Virus record (IMG/VR): IMGVR_UViG_3300049433_000110
Location: 1-64,000 of that record
DNA: 64,000 nt
Source: a virus
Direction: 5' to 3' (one strand)
Below are positions 1 to 8,553 of the stretch, piece by piece. Every line of letters begins with the position of its first letter. The first letter of the stretch is position 1. The notes under the pieces are model-generated. The model was not told the origin of the DNA. It saw only the letters and a list, made by a program, of their open reading frames with translations, and did not search any database. The translations under genes and the position numbers were made by a program.

Positions 1-1
1 G

Positions 2-109
2 TTGTTGGAGCAGCAGCAACCCAACATGTTGGAGCCTGTTGGGTTGGGGGATGCGCAGGTGGTTGAGAGGGCTGAGGTGGACGGAAGTACGCATGCTCTG
101 GATGAGTAG
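2..109 (+). CDS. C-terminal end of a gene cut by the left edge
   Basis: The frame is open from the window edge to TAG at 107-109, 35 codons, with an acidic end (AEVDGSTHALDE). No start is seen before the edge except an internal ATG at 26. It may be the gene before the recombinase group. It is too short to name and could be a chance open frame. Confidence 0.35.
   Translation: MLEQQQPNMLEPVGLGDAQVVERAEVDGSTHALDE
17..46. repeat. Perfect 10-bp inverted repeat
   Basis: CAACCCAACA at 17-26 is the exact reverse complement of TGTTGGGTTG at 37-46, with a 10-base loop. The loop-side sequence CAACATGTTG (22-31) is itself a palindrome. No T-run follows, so it is a poor terminator. It lies some 300 bases upstream of a serine recombinase and could be a recombination or regulatory site; this is inference from position only. 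Confidence 0.6.
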
Positions 110-137
110 TCAATGCAATCGATGCCCATCTAGGTGC

Positions 138-166
138 TTGACACGTAGGCCAGCGTGTGCGAGGAT
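138..166 (+). promoter_or_regulatory. Weak promoter candidate
   Basis: A consensus -35 TTGACA sits at 138-143. The hexamer 17 bases further on, GAGGAT at 161-166, matches the -10 consensus at only three positions. It would drive the 173-334 gene and the recombinase. Confidence 0.25.
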
Positions 167-172
167 GCACGC

Positions 173-334
173 ATGGTTGATACAACACACAAGCCGCTGG
201 CCCAGGAGCTCGACCTGGCGCCTATTAGGCAAAAAACAGGGGGTGAGCCCCCCTTGCTGCAGTGCGGGTCCCTCCCGAGACCGGTCCTGAGCGCCGAATC
301 GGTATACACACGACCTGTTGGTTTTGGCTCATGA
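173..334 (+). CDS. Small unknown protein upstream of the recombinase
   Basis: 53 codons from ATG 173, starting [17 protein letters not shown]. Its TGA (332-334) overlaps the ATG of the recombinase in an ATGA junction, which supports both this gene and the recombinase start chosen. No domain is recognised. A strong hairpin (239-252) lies inside it. Confidence 0.45.
   Translation: MVDTTHKPLAQELDLAPIRQKTGGEPPLLQCGSLPRPVLSAESVYTRPVGFGS
231..253 (-). terminator. Terminator-like hairpin in the leftward direction
   Basis: Read on the minus strand, a 5-bp all-GC stem (239-243 with 248-252, loop of four) is followed by TG and six T residues (231-236). It is a good intrinsic terminator shape for leftward transcripts such as those running out of terL, which would cross the small rightward genes antisense. 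It lies within a small plus-strand ORF, so the fit may be accidental. Confidence 0.45.
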
Positions 335-1023
335 ACGCGGTCGGATACTGCCGAGTCTCGACCCAAGAGCAGGGCCAGTCGGGACTGGGGCTCGAGGCGC
401 AGCGGGGCGACATCGAGAGATTCGCGGCGCGCGAACGGATCACGATCGATGCGTGGTACACGGAGGTTGAGACGGGCAAAGGAAGCAACGCGCTGGAGCG
501 CCGTCCGCAGTTGGCGCAGGCGTTGAAGCAGGCGCAACGACTCAAGGTGCCTGTGATGGTCGCAAAGTTGGACCGGCTGAGCCGGGATGTGCACTTCATC
601 TCGGGCCTCATGGCGCAGCGCGTTGAATTTATCGTGACAGAGTTGGGTCGGCAGGCCGACCCGTTCGTATTGCATCTGTTCGCCGCCCTGGCCGAGAAAG
701 AGCGGCAGATGATTTCGACGCGCACGAAGGCGGGGTTGGCTGCGGCAAAGGCGCGAGGCGTGAAGTTGGGCTCGCGGGGGCGTGTGATCAGTGCGCAGCA
801 GTACGCAGCGGCAGGAGAGGCTCAGACGGCCCGCGCGGACGAGTTTGCGAAAAGCGTGCGTCCGCATCTGGTGACGGCGCTGGCGGATGCTGAAGGCAAT
901 TACACGCGCGCGGCGGTGCTGCTGAATCAGGGCAAGCAGTTGTCGGCGGGCGAGAAGTCGTGGGAGCGGCGCAGTGTGGCGGCGGCGGTGCGCAGGCTGA
1001 AGGGGTTGGGGTTGTGGCCGTGA
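331..1023 (+). CDS. Serine recombinase, resolvase/invertase family
   Basis: 230 residues. The N-terminal half is a serine recombinase catalytic domain: YCRVS with nucleophile candidate Ser10, the DRLSRD motif at 81-86, and a long E-helix from about residue 119 ([12 protein letters not shown]). The C-terminal 80 residues are basic and probably form the DNA-binding part ([11 protein letters not shown]). The protein cuts and rejoins DNA at paired short sites through a 5'-phosphoserine link. It lacks the roughly 300-residue C-terminal extension of large serine integrases, so it more likely resolves or inverts DNA than integrates a prophage, although small serine recombinases can do either. The start at 331 is set by the ATGA overlap with the preceding ORF; an open frame runs further upstream to 262. 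Its TGA overlaps a GTG start of the next gene. Confidence 0.93.
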   Translation: MNAVGYCRVSTQEQGQSGLGLEAQRGDIERFAARERITIDAWYTEVETGKGSNALERRPQLAQALKQAQRLKVPVMVAKLDRLSRDVHFISGLMAQRVEFIVTELGRQADPFVLHLFAALAEKERQMISTRTKAGLAAAKARGVKLGSRGRVISAQQYAAAGEAQTARADEFAKSVRPHLVTALADAEGNYTRAAVLLNQGKQLSAGEKSWERRSVAAAVRRLKGLGLWP

Positions 1024-1235
1024 GCGTCATCGCCGAACGTCCGCTCGTCGTCACATGGAGCCTGAAGGGAATTCTTTTCGTGATGATGGAGGTGACTGCG
1101 GCCGACATGAAACGCATTCGCGACAAGGGTCCTGACATTGAAGGCATTCCAACCTACTACGCGATCGAGGATGACGATGTGCAGTGGTGGCCGTCGAGCA
1201 GAGAGGGCGAGCCTGTGTTGGGATACGATCGATGA
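1020..1235 (+). CDS. Small unknown protein
   Basis: GTG at 1020 overlaps the recombinase stop (GTGA). An internal ATG at 1083 would give a 50-residue form. The protein is acidic at the end ([11 protein letters not shown]). No domain is recognised. It is part of the overlapping rightward group 173-2352. Confidence 0.5.
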   Translation: MSVIAERPLVVTWSLKGILFVMMEVTAADMKRIRDKGPDIEGIPTYYAIEDDDVQWWPSSREGEPVLGYDR

Positions 1236-1390
1236 TCATCGTCGAAGTCTGGAATTCAAACCGCTCACGCTGCGGCGGTCGATTCAACAGATATTTTTTC
1301 TGGGTGTACATTCTGGTGTTGCCGCTCATCTTGACGTGGGATTTTCTGGAGTGGCTCGAACGGGCACTCACTCCCAACGGGAAGCGATAA
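1232..1390 (+). CDS. Small membrane protein
   Basis: 52 residues from ATG 1232, ATGA overlap with the previous stop. A single hydrophobic segment (YFFWVYILVLPLILTW, about residues 21-36) follows a basic N-terminus, so the N-terminus is probably inside. Function unknown. Confidence 0.55.
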   Translation: MIIVEVWNSNRSRCGGRFNRYFFWVYILVLPLILTWDFLEWLERALTPNGKR

Positions 1391-1731
1391 TGCCATTACT
1401 AACAGCCCACCAGTTGCGCGACCCGGCCTTTACCAAGGCACTGATCGATTGCATCAACAGTCAGCCGTTCAAGTTTGACACCCCGATCATGGACCTGCTG
1501 AAGCAACCGAAGTTTCGCCGCACGCGGGAGGTGCATGCCGCCCGTGCCCGCAAACTCCGCCGCCGCGGCGAATACGTGCATTTCCTGCGCTGGGAGCACG
1601 GCCATTGCATTTACGGCTGGAGCGGCCCGGCGCCGCAGACCATCACGCTACATCGCATGCCGCGCAAGAAGTCTGCGCCGGTCTACACGCAGGTCGAATA
1701 TAAAACCTCATGGGTGTCGCATGGCAAATAA
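1390..1731 (+). CDS. Small basic unknown protein
   Basis: 113 residues from ATG 1390, which overlaps the previous TAA (TAATG). The central part is strongly basic (ARARKLRRRGEYVHF), which could bind nucleic acid. No family is recognised. Confidence 0.6.
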   Translation: MPLLTAHQLRDPAFTKALIDCINSQPFKFDTPIMDLLKQPKFRRTREVHAARARKLRRRGEYVHFLRWEHGHCIYGWSGPAPQTITLHRMPRKKSAPVYTQVEYKTSWVSHGK

Positions 1732-2095
1732 TGTGGCCGATGTAATCGAACGCCTGAAAGGCACGATTGCCGACTGTGAAGAAACCAACCTAGATCAAGA
1801 CGCTCTCGAGGTTATCGAGCAGCTATGCGCAGCCCTGAAGAAGTTGGGCCGGCATCCCGAGGGCGACATGGAAGGGGTAGGCCGATGCGCGGGCTTTCTG
1901 CGGGCCGCGCCGTTCCGCGATGAACTTTGCGATTGTGGGCTCAATGCCGCCCTCGGGCCGTCCGACCAGAAAGGTGTGTTGACGATCACCCGCGATGTCA
2001 CGACGATGAGTCCGAACTTCAGGGTGACGGCGACGACGGTATCCGATGTGGCTCGCGGCCCATGTGTTCTGTGCGGCCGCACAGCCAACCCATGA
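1721..2095 (+). CDS. Unknown protein with paired cysteines
   Basis: 124 residues from ATG 1721, overlapping the preceding gene by 11 bases. The N-terminal half is helical (VADVIERLKGTIADCEE); the C-terminal half carries ELCDC and CVLC, a possible metal site. No family is recognised. Confidence 0.6.
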   Translation: MANNVADVIERLKGTIADCEETNLDQDALEVIEQLCAALKKLGRHPEGDMEGVGRCAGFLRAAPFRDELCDCGLNAALGPSDQKGVLTITRDVTTMSPNFRVTATTVSDVARGPCVLCGRTANP

Positions 2096-2352
2096 TTCAC
2101 ATGCTGTGGCAACTATTCGTCCTGGCGTCCTCTTTGGTCGGACTGCTGATAGCGTACTCGCTGTTGGTGCGACTGATTAGGACGGTCGTATCCTTCATCG
2201 GTGAACTGGTCGATACGGCGGTGGCGCTGTTTTTCTTTATCGTGATCGCACCCATGCTGTGGCTATGGGAGAAGGGGCGCCGGCCGATGTGGCGTACCCT
2301 GAGCAAACAACAATCGAAGGAGTTGGAGGCATGGCTTCGTCGTGGGTGTTGA
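2092..2352 (+). CDS. Small membrane protein, two spans
   Basis: 86 residues from ATG 2092 (ATGA overlap). Two hydrophobic segments are visible, about residues 4-24 and 41-59, then a basic tail (EKGRRPMWR). It could be a membrane anchor; no lysis role is suggested because the lysis genes lie 43 kb away. Confidence 0.55.
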   Translation: MIHMLWQLFVLASSLVGLLIAYSLLVRLIRTVVSFIGELVDTAVALFFFIVIAPMLWLWEKGRRPMWRTLSKQQSKELEAWLRRGC

Positions 2353-2510
2353 CGCCGCATTCGATCTGCTGTCGTGGCTGCTCGACGTGGCGACGTGTAT
2401 ATGGGCGTGCAGGTGGTTGCGTTGGCGCTAGACCGGATACAAGGGTGCGTCTTGACCTCGTGGGTAAACCTTTGCCTCCTGTAGCTCACTCTCTCGTTCC
2501 GGCTGCCTGA
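2331..2510 (+). CDS. Doubtful small ORF overlapping the end of terL
   Basis: ATG 2331 has an AAGGAG eight bases upstream and gives 59 residues, running 83 bases into the 3' end of terL on the other strand. A different frame, GTG 2342 to TAG 2431, gives a 29-residue hydrophobic peptide (FDLLSWLLDVATCIW) that ends at the terL stop. At most one of the two is real. Confidence 0.3.
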   Translation: MASSWVLTPHSICCRGCSTWRRVYGRAGGCVGARPDTRVRLDLVGKPLPPVAHSLVPAA

Positions 2511-4044
2511 CCAACAGCCCCATGTCGCGCAGCTTGCGCAGGCCCATCGAGGTCAAGTCAACGTACTCGTCGTGGCGAGCCTTGGGGAAGGCCCCCACCT
2601 GGGCGATGACCCCCTCCATCCACGGCCGGTCCGGTCCATAGATGATGCCTTCGGCAAATAGGTGTTGGACGCTATAGAGGCGGGCGGCCTTGTCCTGGCT
2701 CTTCGGGTCGAACAATTCGACGCCGAACCGCTCGCGCCAGTACAGTCGCCGGATCTCTTGACTGACACTGTGCCCGGAAGCCTTGTTCTCGATGAGGAGC
2801 AGGTCCACCTTCATCTTGATGCAGGTGTCGGCGACCTTCTCCACCAACTCATGCAGTTCGAGTCGCGCCGTCCAGGCGTACATGCACATGACGTGCGGGG
2901 CGAATTCGGAGTAGGTTGAATTCATGCGGTGCGGCGTGCCATCGGCGTCGATGATGCGCGTGGTCGCTGCTTTCACGTCGCCCGAGAAGATGCCCCAGAT
3001 GATCATCCCACTCGGATCGTTCATCCGGTCTTCCGTGTAGGCGCCATCCAATGTAGCCAGCACAAAGTCCATCGGCGGGTAGGAGTCGTGCTCCCAGAGC
3101 TTCCACCACTCCCGTTTGACAATTCCACCACCCTTGGGCTCGGGACGCTGCTGGATCTGGCCGGCGAAGGTGTACGGTCCCATGCTCTTTTCGAGCCGCT
3201 TGAGATACTCCTCGCTGAAGCGCTCCGGCCACAGCAACTCGTTAGGTTCCGTGCGCGGGTCTGTCCAGCCGATGACGGTGTGAAAGGAGCGTTCCGGCTC
3301 GTACCGGCCCGGCAGACACAGATGTGACCAGCCGTCCGCTTCGTGCTCCAGGATGTGTCCGGTCAGGTCATCTTCGCCCAAGCGCTGCTGAATGATGATG
3401 AACGCGCCCAACTCCGGATCATTCAGCCGCGTCGGCATGGCCGTGGTCCACCAGCTGATCGTAGCTTCGGTCGTGGCCTCGCTCTCCACATCGTTGGCCG
3501 CGTTCGGGTCGTCGATACAGATGATGTTGCCGCCTTCACCGGTCACACCGGCCCCGATGCTGGTGATGAGCCGGTCGCCGCCTTTGTCGTTGGTGAAGCG
3601 CGATTTCGTATTCTGATCGGTCGTCAGTTGGAATCGTGTGCCCCAGCGTGCCTGATACCAGGGCGATTCAATCAGTCGGCGGCATTTGACCGAGTCGCGC
3701 AGGCTCAACTTGTCGGCATAGGAGGCATACAGGAACGGAACGCCTGCGCCACAGGTGGGTGTTGAGTTAGGTTGCGCCCAGGTCCAGGCGGGGAAAGCGA
3801 CGGAGACGGTGTTGCTTTTCCCAATCCTCGGCGGGCAGTTGATGATGAGTCGCTTGATCTGTCCGTCGACGACGGCTTGCAAGTGTTCGCAGATGGCATC
3901 GACGGCCCAGGCATCCTTCCACTGCGCCGGATCGATATAGCGCCATGCCGATTTGAGGAACGTGTAGAGCGACTCCTCGCAATCGGCCCGATCCAGGTCC
4001 AAAAGTTGGGCCTCGCGGTCAAAGTTCGGCGGTAATTCGAGCAT
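2428..4044 (-). CDS. terL: Terminase large subunit
   Basis: 538 residues, usual length for TerL. It packages DNA into the prohead as an ATP-driven motor and cuts the concatemer. The ATPase half has a Walker A CPPRIGKS at 70-77 and a Walker B IICIDDP at 174-180 with the following acidic pair. The nuclease half has a first acidic strand (ATLDGAYTED, Asp333), a second (LLLIENKASG, Glu419) and a final HDEYVD (491-496), the RNase H-like set. AAGG lies about seven bases before the ATG. It is the only minus-strand gene among the late genes, divergent from the portal group; no small terminase is recognised next to it. Confidence 0.96.
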   Translation of the reverse strand: MLELPPNFDREAQLLDLDRADCEESLYTFLKSAWRYIDPAQWKDAWAVDAICEHLQAVVDGQIKRLIINCPPRIGKSNTVSVAFPAWTWAQPNSTPTCGAGVPFLYASYADKLSLRDSVKCRRLIESPWYQARWGTRFQLTTDQNTKSRFTNDKGGDRLITSIGAGVTGEGGNIICIDDPNAANDVESEATTEATISWWTTAMPTRLNDPELGAFIIIQQRLGEDDLTGHILEHEADGWSHLCLPGRYEPERSFHTVIGWTDPRTEPNELLWPERFSEEYLKRLEKSMGPYTFAGQIQQRPEPKGGGIVKREWWKLWEHDSYPPMDFVLATLDGAYTEDRMNDPSGMIIWGIFSGDVKAATTRIIDADGTPHRMNSTYSEFAPHVMCMYAWTARLELHELVEKVADTCIKMKVDLLLIENKASGHSVSQEIRRLYWRERFGVELFDPKSQDKAARLYSVQHLFAEGIIYGPDRPWMEGVIAQVGAFPKARHDEYVDLTSMGLRKLRDMGLLVRQPERESELQEAKVYPRGQDAPLYPV

Positions 4045-4057
4045 GGAACCTTGTTAT

Positions 4058-4086
4058 TTGCTCAAAGGTGAGACAAATCGTAGCAT
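4058..4086 (+). promoter_or_regulatory. Weak promoter candidate for the portal group
   Basis: In the 81-base gap between the divergent terL and portal groups, TTGCTC (4058-4063) and TAGCAT (4081-4086) are 17 bases apart. The match to the sigma70 consensus is modest (three and four of six). Confidence 0.3.
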
Positions 4087-4125
4087 CCATGGCTAATTTG
4101 GACCGCCAATGGAACAATAGCCCGT

Positions 4126-4377
4126 GTGACCCTCACCCTCGAGAACGCCACCCCCCGCTGCAAAGCCACGGTGAGATTGGTCTCCCGGGCCCAGCGTCCC
4201 TACGTCTTTCAGGTGACGGTGACCGGGGAATTCCCGCATGCGCACCGGCGCGTCTACCCGATCGCGGCCGATTCGGATGACTCCGCGGCCTTGAAGGGCA
4301 TGGAGCTGTTCGTGGCGGAATTCGGGCGCCCCGTGCCGGGCGTTGTGACGGTGGCTCCGAAGGCGAGGATTGCGTGA
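4126..4377 (+). CDS. Small unknown protein, head region
   Basis: 83 residues from GTG 4126. Beta-rich pattern (CKATVRLVSRAQRPYVFQVT). It is the first gene of the rightward group that leads into the portal, overlapping the next gene by GTGA. Function unknown. Confidence 0.55.
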   Translation: MTLTLENATPRCKATVRLVSRAQRPYVFQVTVTGEFPHAHRRVYPIAADSDDSAALKGMELFVAEFGRPVPGVVTVAPKARIA

Positions 4378-4568
4378 TCCTGATCGACGAACCTGCTCAG
4401 AAATCCCGCGCCGAGCAGGATGAGTGGTGGGCTCGCTGCATGGGCGCCAGAATTTCGGCCACCGGCAAAGTAATTATTGTCGAATCCCGACTCCACGAAT
4501 CTGACGAACCCGGCCACACGATGACCGACGGCGCATGCGATTGGCCGCATCTGGTGTTGCCTCCATGA
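4374..4568 (+). CDS. Small unknown protein
   Basis: 64 residues from GTG 4374. Pattern of two strands around ATGKVIIVESRLHESDEPGH. It overlaps both neighbours by four bases. No family is recognised. Confidence 0.5.
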   Translation: MILIDEPAQKSRAEQDEWWARCMGARISATGKVIIVESRLHESDEPGHTMTDGACDWPHLVLPP

Positions 4569-4774
4569 GCGTCACACGCATTCCTTGGACGACCATTGTC
4601 GAGTTGGGCGTCCCCCCTGCTTCCATCGCTCATTACTCCGTGAACGCCGATATGGCATGGGTGGATCGGCGCTGTATTCGGCGGCACATCCGCCGAGCGC
4701 GCGCGCGAGTCCAAGAGGGCATCTCTCGCGTGTTGTGGATTCATAGGCTTGATGCGCTGGAGCGACGCCTGTGA
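4565..4774 (+). CDS. Small basic protein before the portal
   Basis: 69 residues from ATG 4565. The C-terminal half is very basic (RRCIRRHIRRARARVQEG). The ends overlap both neighbours (ATGA, GTGA), so translation is probably coupled to the portal. Confidence 0.5.
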   Translation: MSVTRIPWTTIVELGVPPASIAHYSVNADMAWVDRRCIRRHIRRARARVQEGISRVLWIHRLDALERRL

Positions 4775-7161
4775 GCGGCCTCGCCGGCATGCACAACGCC
4801 AACCTGCGGATCGTGGGCAAGCCCGACCCCGAGTTGCCAGGGGCGGCCAAAGTCATCGTCGACCTGCAGGACGATCAGGCCGACAGCCCCGACATCGACG
4901 ACAGCGGCAACATCCTCAGAATCACCCACGGCGATGGGGCGATCACGGTCTCGCTCGACGGTAAGCCCTTGGGCAACGTGAATCCGGCCAACGACGGGCC
5001 CACCGAGTGGTTCGGGAATCTGGCCGAGAAGATCCCCGACGATGAGCTGTCCCGCCTCACCGAGGACCTGCTGCAGGGCATTGCCGATGATCTGCAATCG
5101 CGTTCGGAGTGGATCGAGGACCGCGCCCTCGGCGTGAAGCTGCTGGGGCTGAAGATCGAGATTCCCAATGTGGCCGGCGGGGCGGACGGCGCACCCGTGG
5201 AGGGCATGAGCAAGGTCCGCCACCCACTGCTGCTCGAGGCGGTGCTGCGCTTCCAGGCGAACGCCCGCTCGGAACTGCTGCCAACCGATGGACCGGTGAA
5301 GATCCGCAACGATGCCACCGCACCGGACCTCACCACCGACCAGCTGGCCACCGCGCTCGAGCAGGACTTCAATCACTACCTGACCGCCGTCGCCACCGAG
5401 TACTACCCCGACACCGACCGCATGCTGTTCATGACGGGGTTTGGCGGCGACGGGTTCAAAAAAGTCTACACGTGTCCGCTGCGTAACCGCCCGGTGTCCG
5501 AGTCGATCGACGCGGATGACCTGATTGTCAACATGACGGCCACCGACTTGGCCAACGCTCAGCGCGTCACCCATCGGGTCATGATGCGGCCCTCGACGTT
5601 GAAGCGCATGCAGATCCTGGGGGCGTATCGGGATGTCGAGCTCGGCGATGCGGTGACGCCCCAATCGGATGCGCTGCAAGCGGAAGAAAAAGCCCAGCAA
5701 GGCCTGTCGGATAACGGCATGCGGCGCCCCGCCGACCGCGAGCGCGAGTTGTATGAATGCTGCTGCGAGTTGGATATCGCCGGCTTCGAGCACAAACACA
5801 AGGGCAAGCTGACCGGGCTTGCCATCCCCTACGTGGTGACGATCGATGTCTCCTCCCGACAGGCCTTGTCGATTGTCAGGCGATTCGAGCAGGACACCCA
5901 GGCGCTCCCCGTCGCCCGGCAGCGCTTCGTGAAATTCCCATTCGTACCGGGACTGGGGTTCTACGGCATCGGCCTGCTGCACATCCTGGGCAACTCGACC
6001 AACGCCATCACGGCCGCCTGGCGCGAGATGTTGGACAACGGCATGTTTGCCAACTTCCCTGGATTCCTCCATGGCGATTCGGGACAACGCCAAAACACCA
6101 ACATTTTCCGAGTAGCCCCGGGCGCCGGTGTTCCGATCAAGACCGGCGGCATCCCGATTCGCGATTTCGCGATGCCGCTGCCCTACAGCACGCAGCAGAT
6201 GCCGGCCTTGATGGCCCTCGTGCAGGACATGGCCGAGACCGGCCGGCGCATCGGCGGCACCGCGGAAGTGCAGGTGGGTGAGGGCAGGGCGGACGTCCCG
6301 GTGGGCACCGTGATGGCCATGATCGATCAGGCGATCAAGGTCATGAACGCCGTGCACAAGCGCATGCATGCCGCGCAGGCGGAAGAATTCCAACTGTTGA
6401 AGCGCGAGTTCCGAGAGAACCCGGAAACATTCTGGTGCCGCGGCTGCAAGTCGAAAACCCAGTGGGACAAAGAGAAATTCTTAGCCGCGCTCAACAACTG
6501 CGACCTCGTGCCCCAAGCCGATCCCAACACGTCGTCTTCCGGCCAGCGCATGATGAAAGTGATGGGGCTAAAGCAACTCCAGCAAGCCAGTCCGAATCTG
6601 TACGACCCGATCAAGTGCGATACTGCGGCGCTGAACGCGATGGGATGGCCGAACCCGGAAGAGTTCTTCGTGCCGCCCGCGGCCCGCGCCGCCCCGCCGC
6701 CACAACTTCAGCAGGCGCAGGCGCAGATGAAGAACGAGGCCACGAAGGCAGCCGCCGATGATAAGCGCGCCACCGCTGATCTCATCGAGGCGCAGGCCGC
6801 CAACAAAGAGACCGAGACCAAGATCGCGGTCGGTCACTTCACTCCAAAGCAGGAATCGGCAGGATTGGCCGGATCTCAACAAGTCGATACGCCCGTGGAT
6901 AAGGCCACCGCGCAAGCCAAACTACTCGATGCGCATACCCGCGCGCGCGAGGCCACGGTGCACGAGCGGGTGGCGGCGGCCGAGGATCAGAACCGCGACC
7001 AAGACCGCGTGGCAAAAGAGCGTGAAGCGGCAATTAAGTTGGCATCCGATGTGATTCGGGCGCCTACTCATCCGATGAGCGGCAAGCCGGTCGACGTGGG
7101 TGATGCGGGTCACAAGGCGCACAAGATCATCCAGGATGTGGATCGAGGCATCACGCAATGA
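4771..7161 (+). CDS. Portal protein, P22-like
   Basis: 796 residues from GTG 4771. The portal is the dodecameric ring at one head vertex through which DNA enters and leaves; TerL docks on it. The core shows the pattern of large podovirus portals: RMLFMTGFGGDGFKKVY, then RPVSESIDADDLIVNMTA, then a long helical part around FVPGLGFYGIGLLHILG. The last 150 residues are a charged, Ala-rich helical stretch (ATADLIEAQAANKETETK), which fits the C-terminal barrel of P22-type portals. The length is close to P22 gp1 (725). The family is assigned from pattern, not by alignment. Confidence 0.9.
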   Translation: MSGLAGMHNANLRIVGKPDPELPGAAKVIVDLQDDQADSPDIDDSGNILRITHGDGAITVSLDGKPLGNVNPANDGPTEWFGNLAEKIPDDELSRLTEDLLQGIADDLQSRSEWIEDRALGVKLLGLKIEIPNVAGGADGAPVEGMSKVRHPLLLEAVLRFQANARSELLPTDGPVKIRNDATAPDLTTDQLATALEQDFNHYLTAVATEYYPDTDRMLFMTGFGGDGFKKVYTCPLRNRPVSESIDADDLIVNMTATDLANAQRVTHRVMMRPSTLKRMQILGAYRDVELGDAVTPQSDALQAEEKAQQGLSDNGMRRPADRERELYECCCELDIAGFEHKHKGKLTGLAIPYVVTIDVSSRQALSIVRRFEQDTQALPVARQRFVKFPFVPGLGFYGIGLLHILGNSTNAITAAWREMLDNGMFANFPGFLHGDSGQRQNTNIFRVAPGAGVPIKTGGIPIRDFAMPLPYSTQQMPALMALVQDMAETGRRIGGTAEVQVGEGRADVPVGTVMAMIDQAIKVMNAVHKRMHAAQAEEFQLLKREFRENPETFWCRGCKSKTQWDKEKFLAALNNCDLVPQADPNTSSSGQRMMKVMGLKQLQQASPNLYDPIKCDTAALNAMGWPNPEEFFVPPAARAAPPPQLQQAQAQMKNEATKAAADDKRATADLIEAQAANKETETKIAVGHFTPKQESAGLAGSQQVDTPVDKATAQAKLLDAHTRAREATVHERVAAAEDQNRDQDRVAKEREAAIKLASDVIRAPTHPMSGKPVDVGDAGHKAHKIIQDVDRGITQ

Positions 7162-7718
7162 GAGTCAAAATAATTCGCTGGACCGATCCGACGAGTTCTC
7201 TCGTAAATCTCCGCGTGTTGCGTTGGTGTGATGGACAGTGGGAGCCGGTCGGACCTCCGGGCGAGTTCCCGTTGAACGAATCCGAGCGGGCCAACGAGTT
7301 CGCAATGAAACTGTCGCTGACAAAGCGGGTTCCGGTCGAGTTGGCGATGTTTGAAGACGGCGAGAAGTTAGAGGGGCGCATTGGTCCACTTGTTACCGTG
7401 CCGGATTGCGAGAACGGCGAGAAAATTTCGGGAGAGCCGGGCACGAGTCCGGCAGTCCAGTACAAACCGCTATCGGTACCCTCTGACTGTTGCGTCGTGT
7501 CTATTGAGGAAGCTCTCTATCAAATTGGCGAAGAGGCCAAGCACGTATCTTCAGATGTGCACGTTTCAGACAGGTGGACGCCGGCAGCCATATCTGAGTT
7601 GAAATCCGCTCTGCGAGATTCTCTCGCCAATCGGGTCAGTGTAGACCGTAGATTGAAACCGTCCGAATGGTACGTCGAGTGTTGTGGTACACGTGTCGGC
7701 AGTAACCCGCCGTGGTAA
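7158..7718 (+). CDS. Unknown protein
   Basis: 186 residues from ATG 7158, overlapping the portal stop. The N-terminal part reads as a small beta domain (RVKIIRWTDPTSSLVNLRVL). No family is recognised. Base use is slightly richer in A+T than the portal, so it may be a late addition to the head operon. Confidence 0.6.
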   Translation: MRVKIIRWTDPTSSLVNLRVLRWCDGQWEPVGPPGEFPLNESERANEFAMKLSLTKRVPVELAMFEDGEKLEGRIGPLVTVPDCENGEKISGEPGTSPAVQYKPLSVPSDCCVVSIEEALYQIGEEAKHVSSDVHVSDRWTPAAISELKSALRDSLANRVSVDRRLKPSEWYVECCGTRVGSNPPW

Positions 7719-7731
7719 TCGAGGGACAGTC

Positions 7732-8553
7732 ATGAGCACAGCATCAGAAGCAGCCCGCAGCGCCGCGAAATCGAAAGTCGAGCGGCTGATGAAATCCGAC
7801 CCTCATGCTCGGGTCGACGCCAGCGGATACTCTCCAGAGGGACCCATGGACGCCGGAGTGCAAACCGGCCCGCGCCCGATCTCGCGCCGCCAGTTCCGGC
7901 GCGGCGGACAGGTCGAGGGAGCGAAGGCAATTGCCCGGGCCGATCGCAAACCCCGCGCCTCGGGTGGCCGAACCCTGACGGCCGACTCGTACATCAATCG
8001 CGACGTCAAGGAAGCCAACGAGGAGCGCGACGGCATCAAGCATGTCGGCGGCATGAAGCGCGGGGGTCGCGCCGGCAAACTGGGCGGCGGCCCCCTCATG
8101 CAGGCCACCGGCAGCCCCTCGATGCCTCCCACGACCATCGGCCGCAAAGAAGGCGGCAAGGTGCACGCCTCCGGCTGCGAGTGCGCGAAGTGCGGTGGCG
8201 GGCGCGTGGAGCGAAAGGACGGTGGCGCCATTTACGGCGGCACGCGCCCCGTCGCCGGCCGCCTCGCACGCAAGGGCGGCGGTCGCACCAAGGGCAAGAC
8301 CAACGTCAACATCATCATCACGCAACCGGGCGGTATGGGCGGCCCGCCGATGCCGCCGCCGGGAGCCATGCCACCTCCAGGCGGACCGGTCGGGCTGCAT
8401 CAGGGTGCGCCGCCGCCCGCGCCGATGGGCCCGCCTGCGGGAGGGCCGCCGCCCATGATGGCGCGCAAGTCGGGGGGTCGAACGACCTATCCGATCGATT
8501 CGGGTGCTGGCGGCGGGTTGGGGCGGCTGGAGAAGGCCAAGGCGTATGGTTGA
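7732..8553 (+). CDS. Gly/Lys-rich virion-region protein with repeated GG motifs
   Basis: 273 residues from ATG 7732. It has many short basic-Gly motifs (MKRGGRAGK, RKEGGKVH, RKDGG, RKGGGRTKGK, RKSGGRT), a CECAKCGGG Cys pair and a Pro/Gly/Met-rich stretch near residues 200-250. The chain is probably disordered. The same motif type recurs in at least four other virion-region proteins here. A role in binding nucleic acid or in head assembly is possible but not shown. Confidence 0.75.
   Translation: MSTASEAARSAAKSKVERLMKSDPHARVDASGYSPEGPMDAGVQTGPRPISRRQFRRGGQVEGAKAIARADRKPRASGGRTLTADSYINRDVKEANEERDGIKHVGGMKRGGRAGKLGGGPLMQATGSPSMPPTTIGRKEGGKVHASGCECAKCGGGRVERKDGGAIYGGTRPVAGRLARKGGGRTKGKTNVNIIITQPGGMGGPPMPPPGAMPPPGGPVGLHQGAPPPAPMGPPAGGPPPMMARKSGGRTTYPIDSGAGGGLGRLEKAKAYG

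Noticed and set aside
262-330. N-terminal extension of the serine recombinase
   Set aside because: The added residues are not recombinase-like, and the ATGA junction at 331-334 gives a natural start just before YCRVS.
4068-4280. Open frame upstream of the 4126 gene on the plus strand
   Set aside because: Its product is Pro/Arg/His-rich and it overlaps the better-supported 4126-4377 frame almost wholly.
4741-6393. 550-codon open frame on the minus strand under the portal gene
   Set aside because: It mirrors the third-base G/C bias of the portal gene, is His/Arg/Gly-rich without any known pattern, and has no ribosome site. Similar long antisense frames occur at 31869-32993 and 34079-35287.
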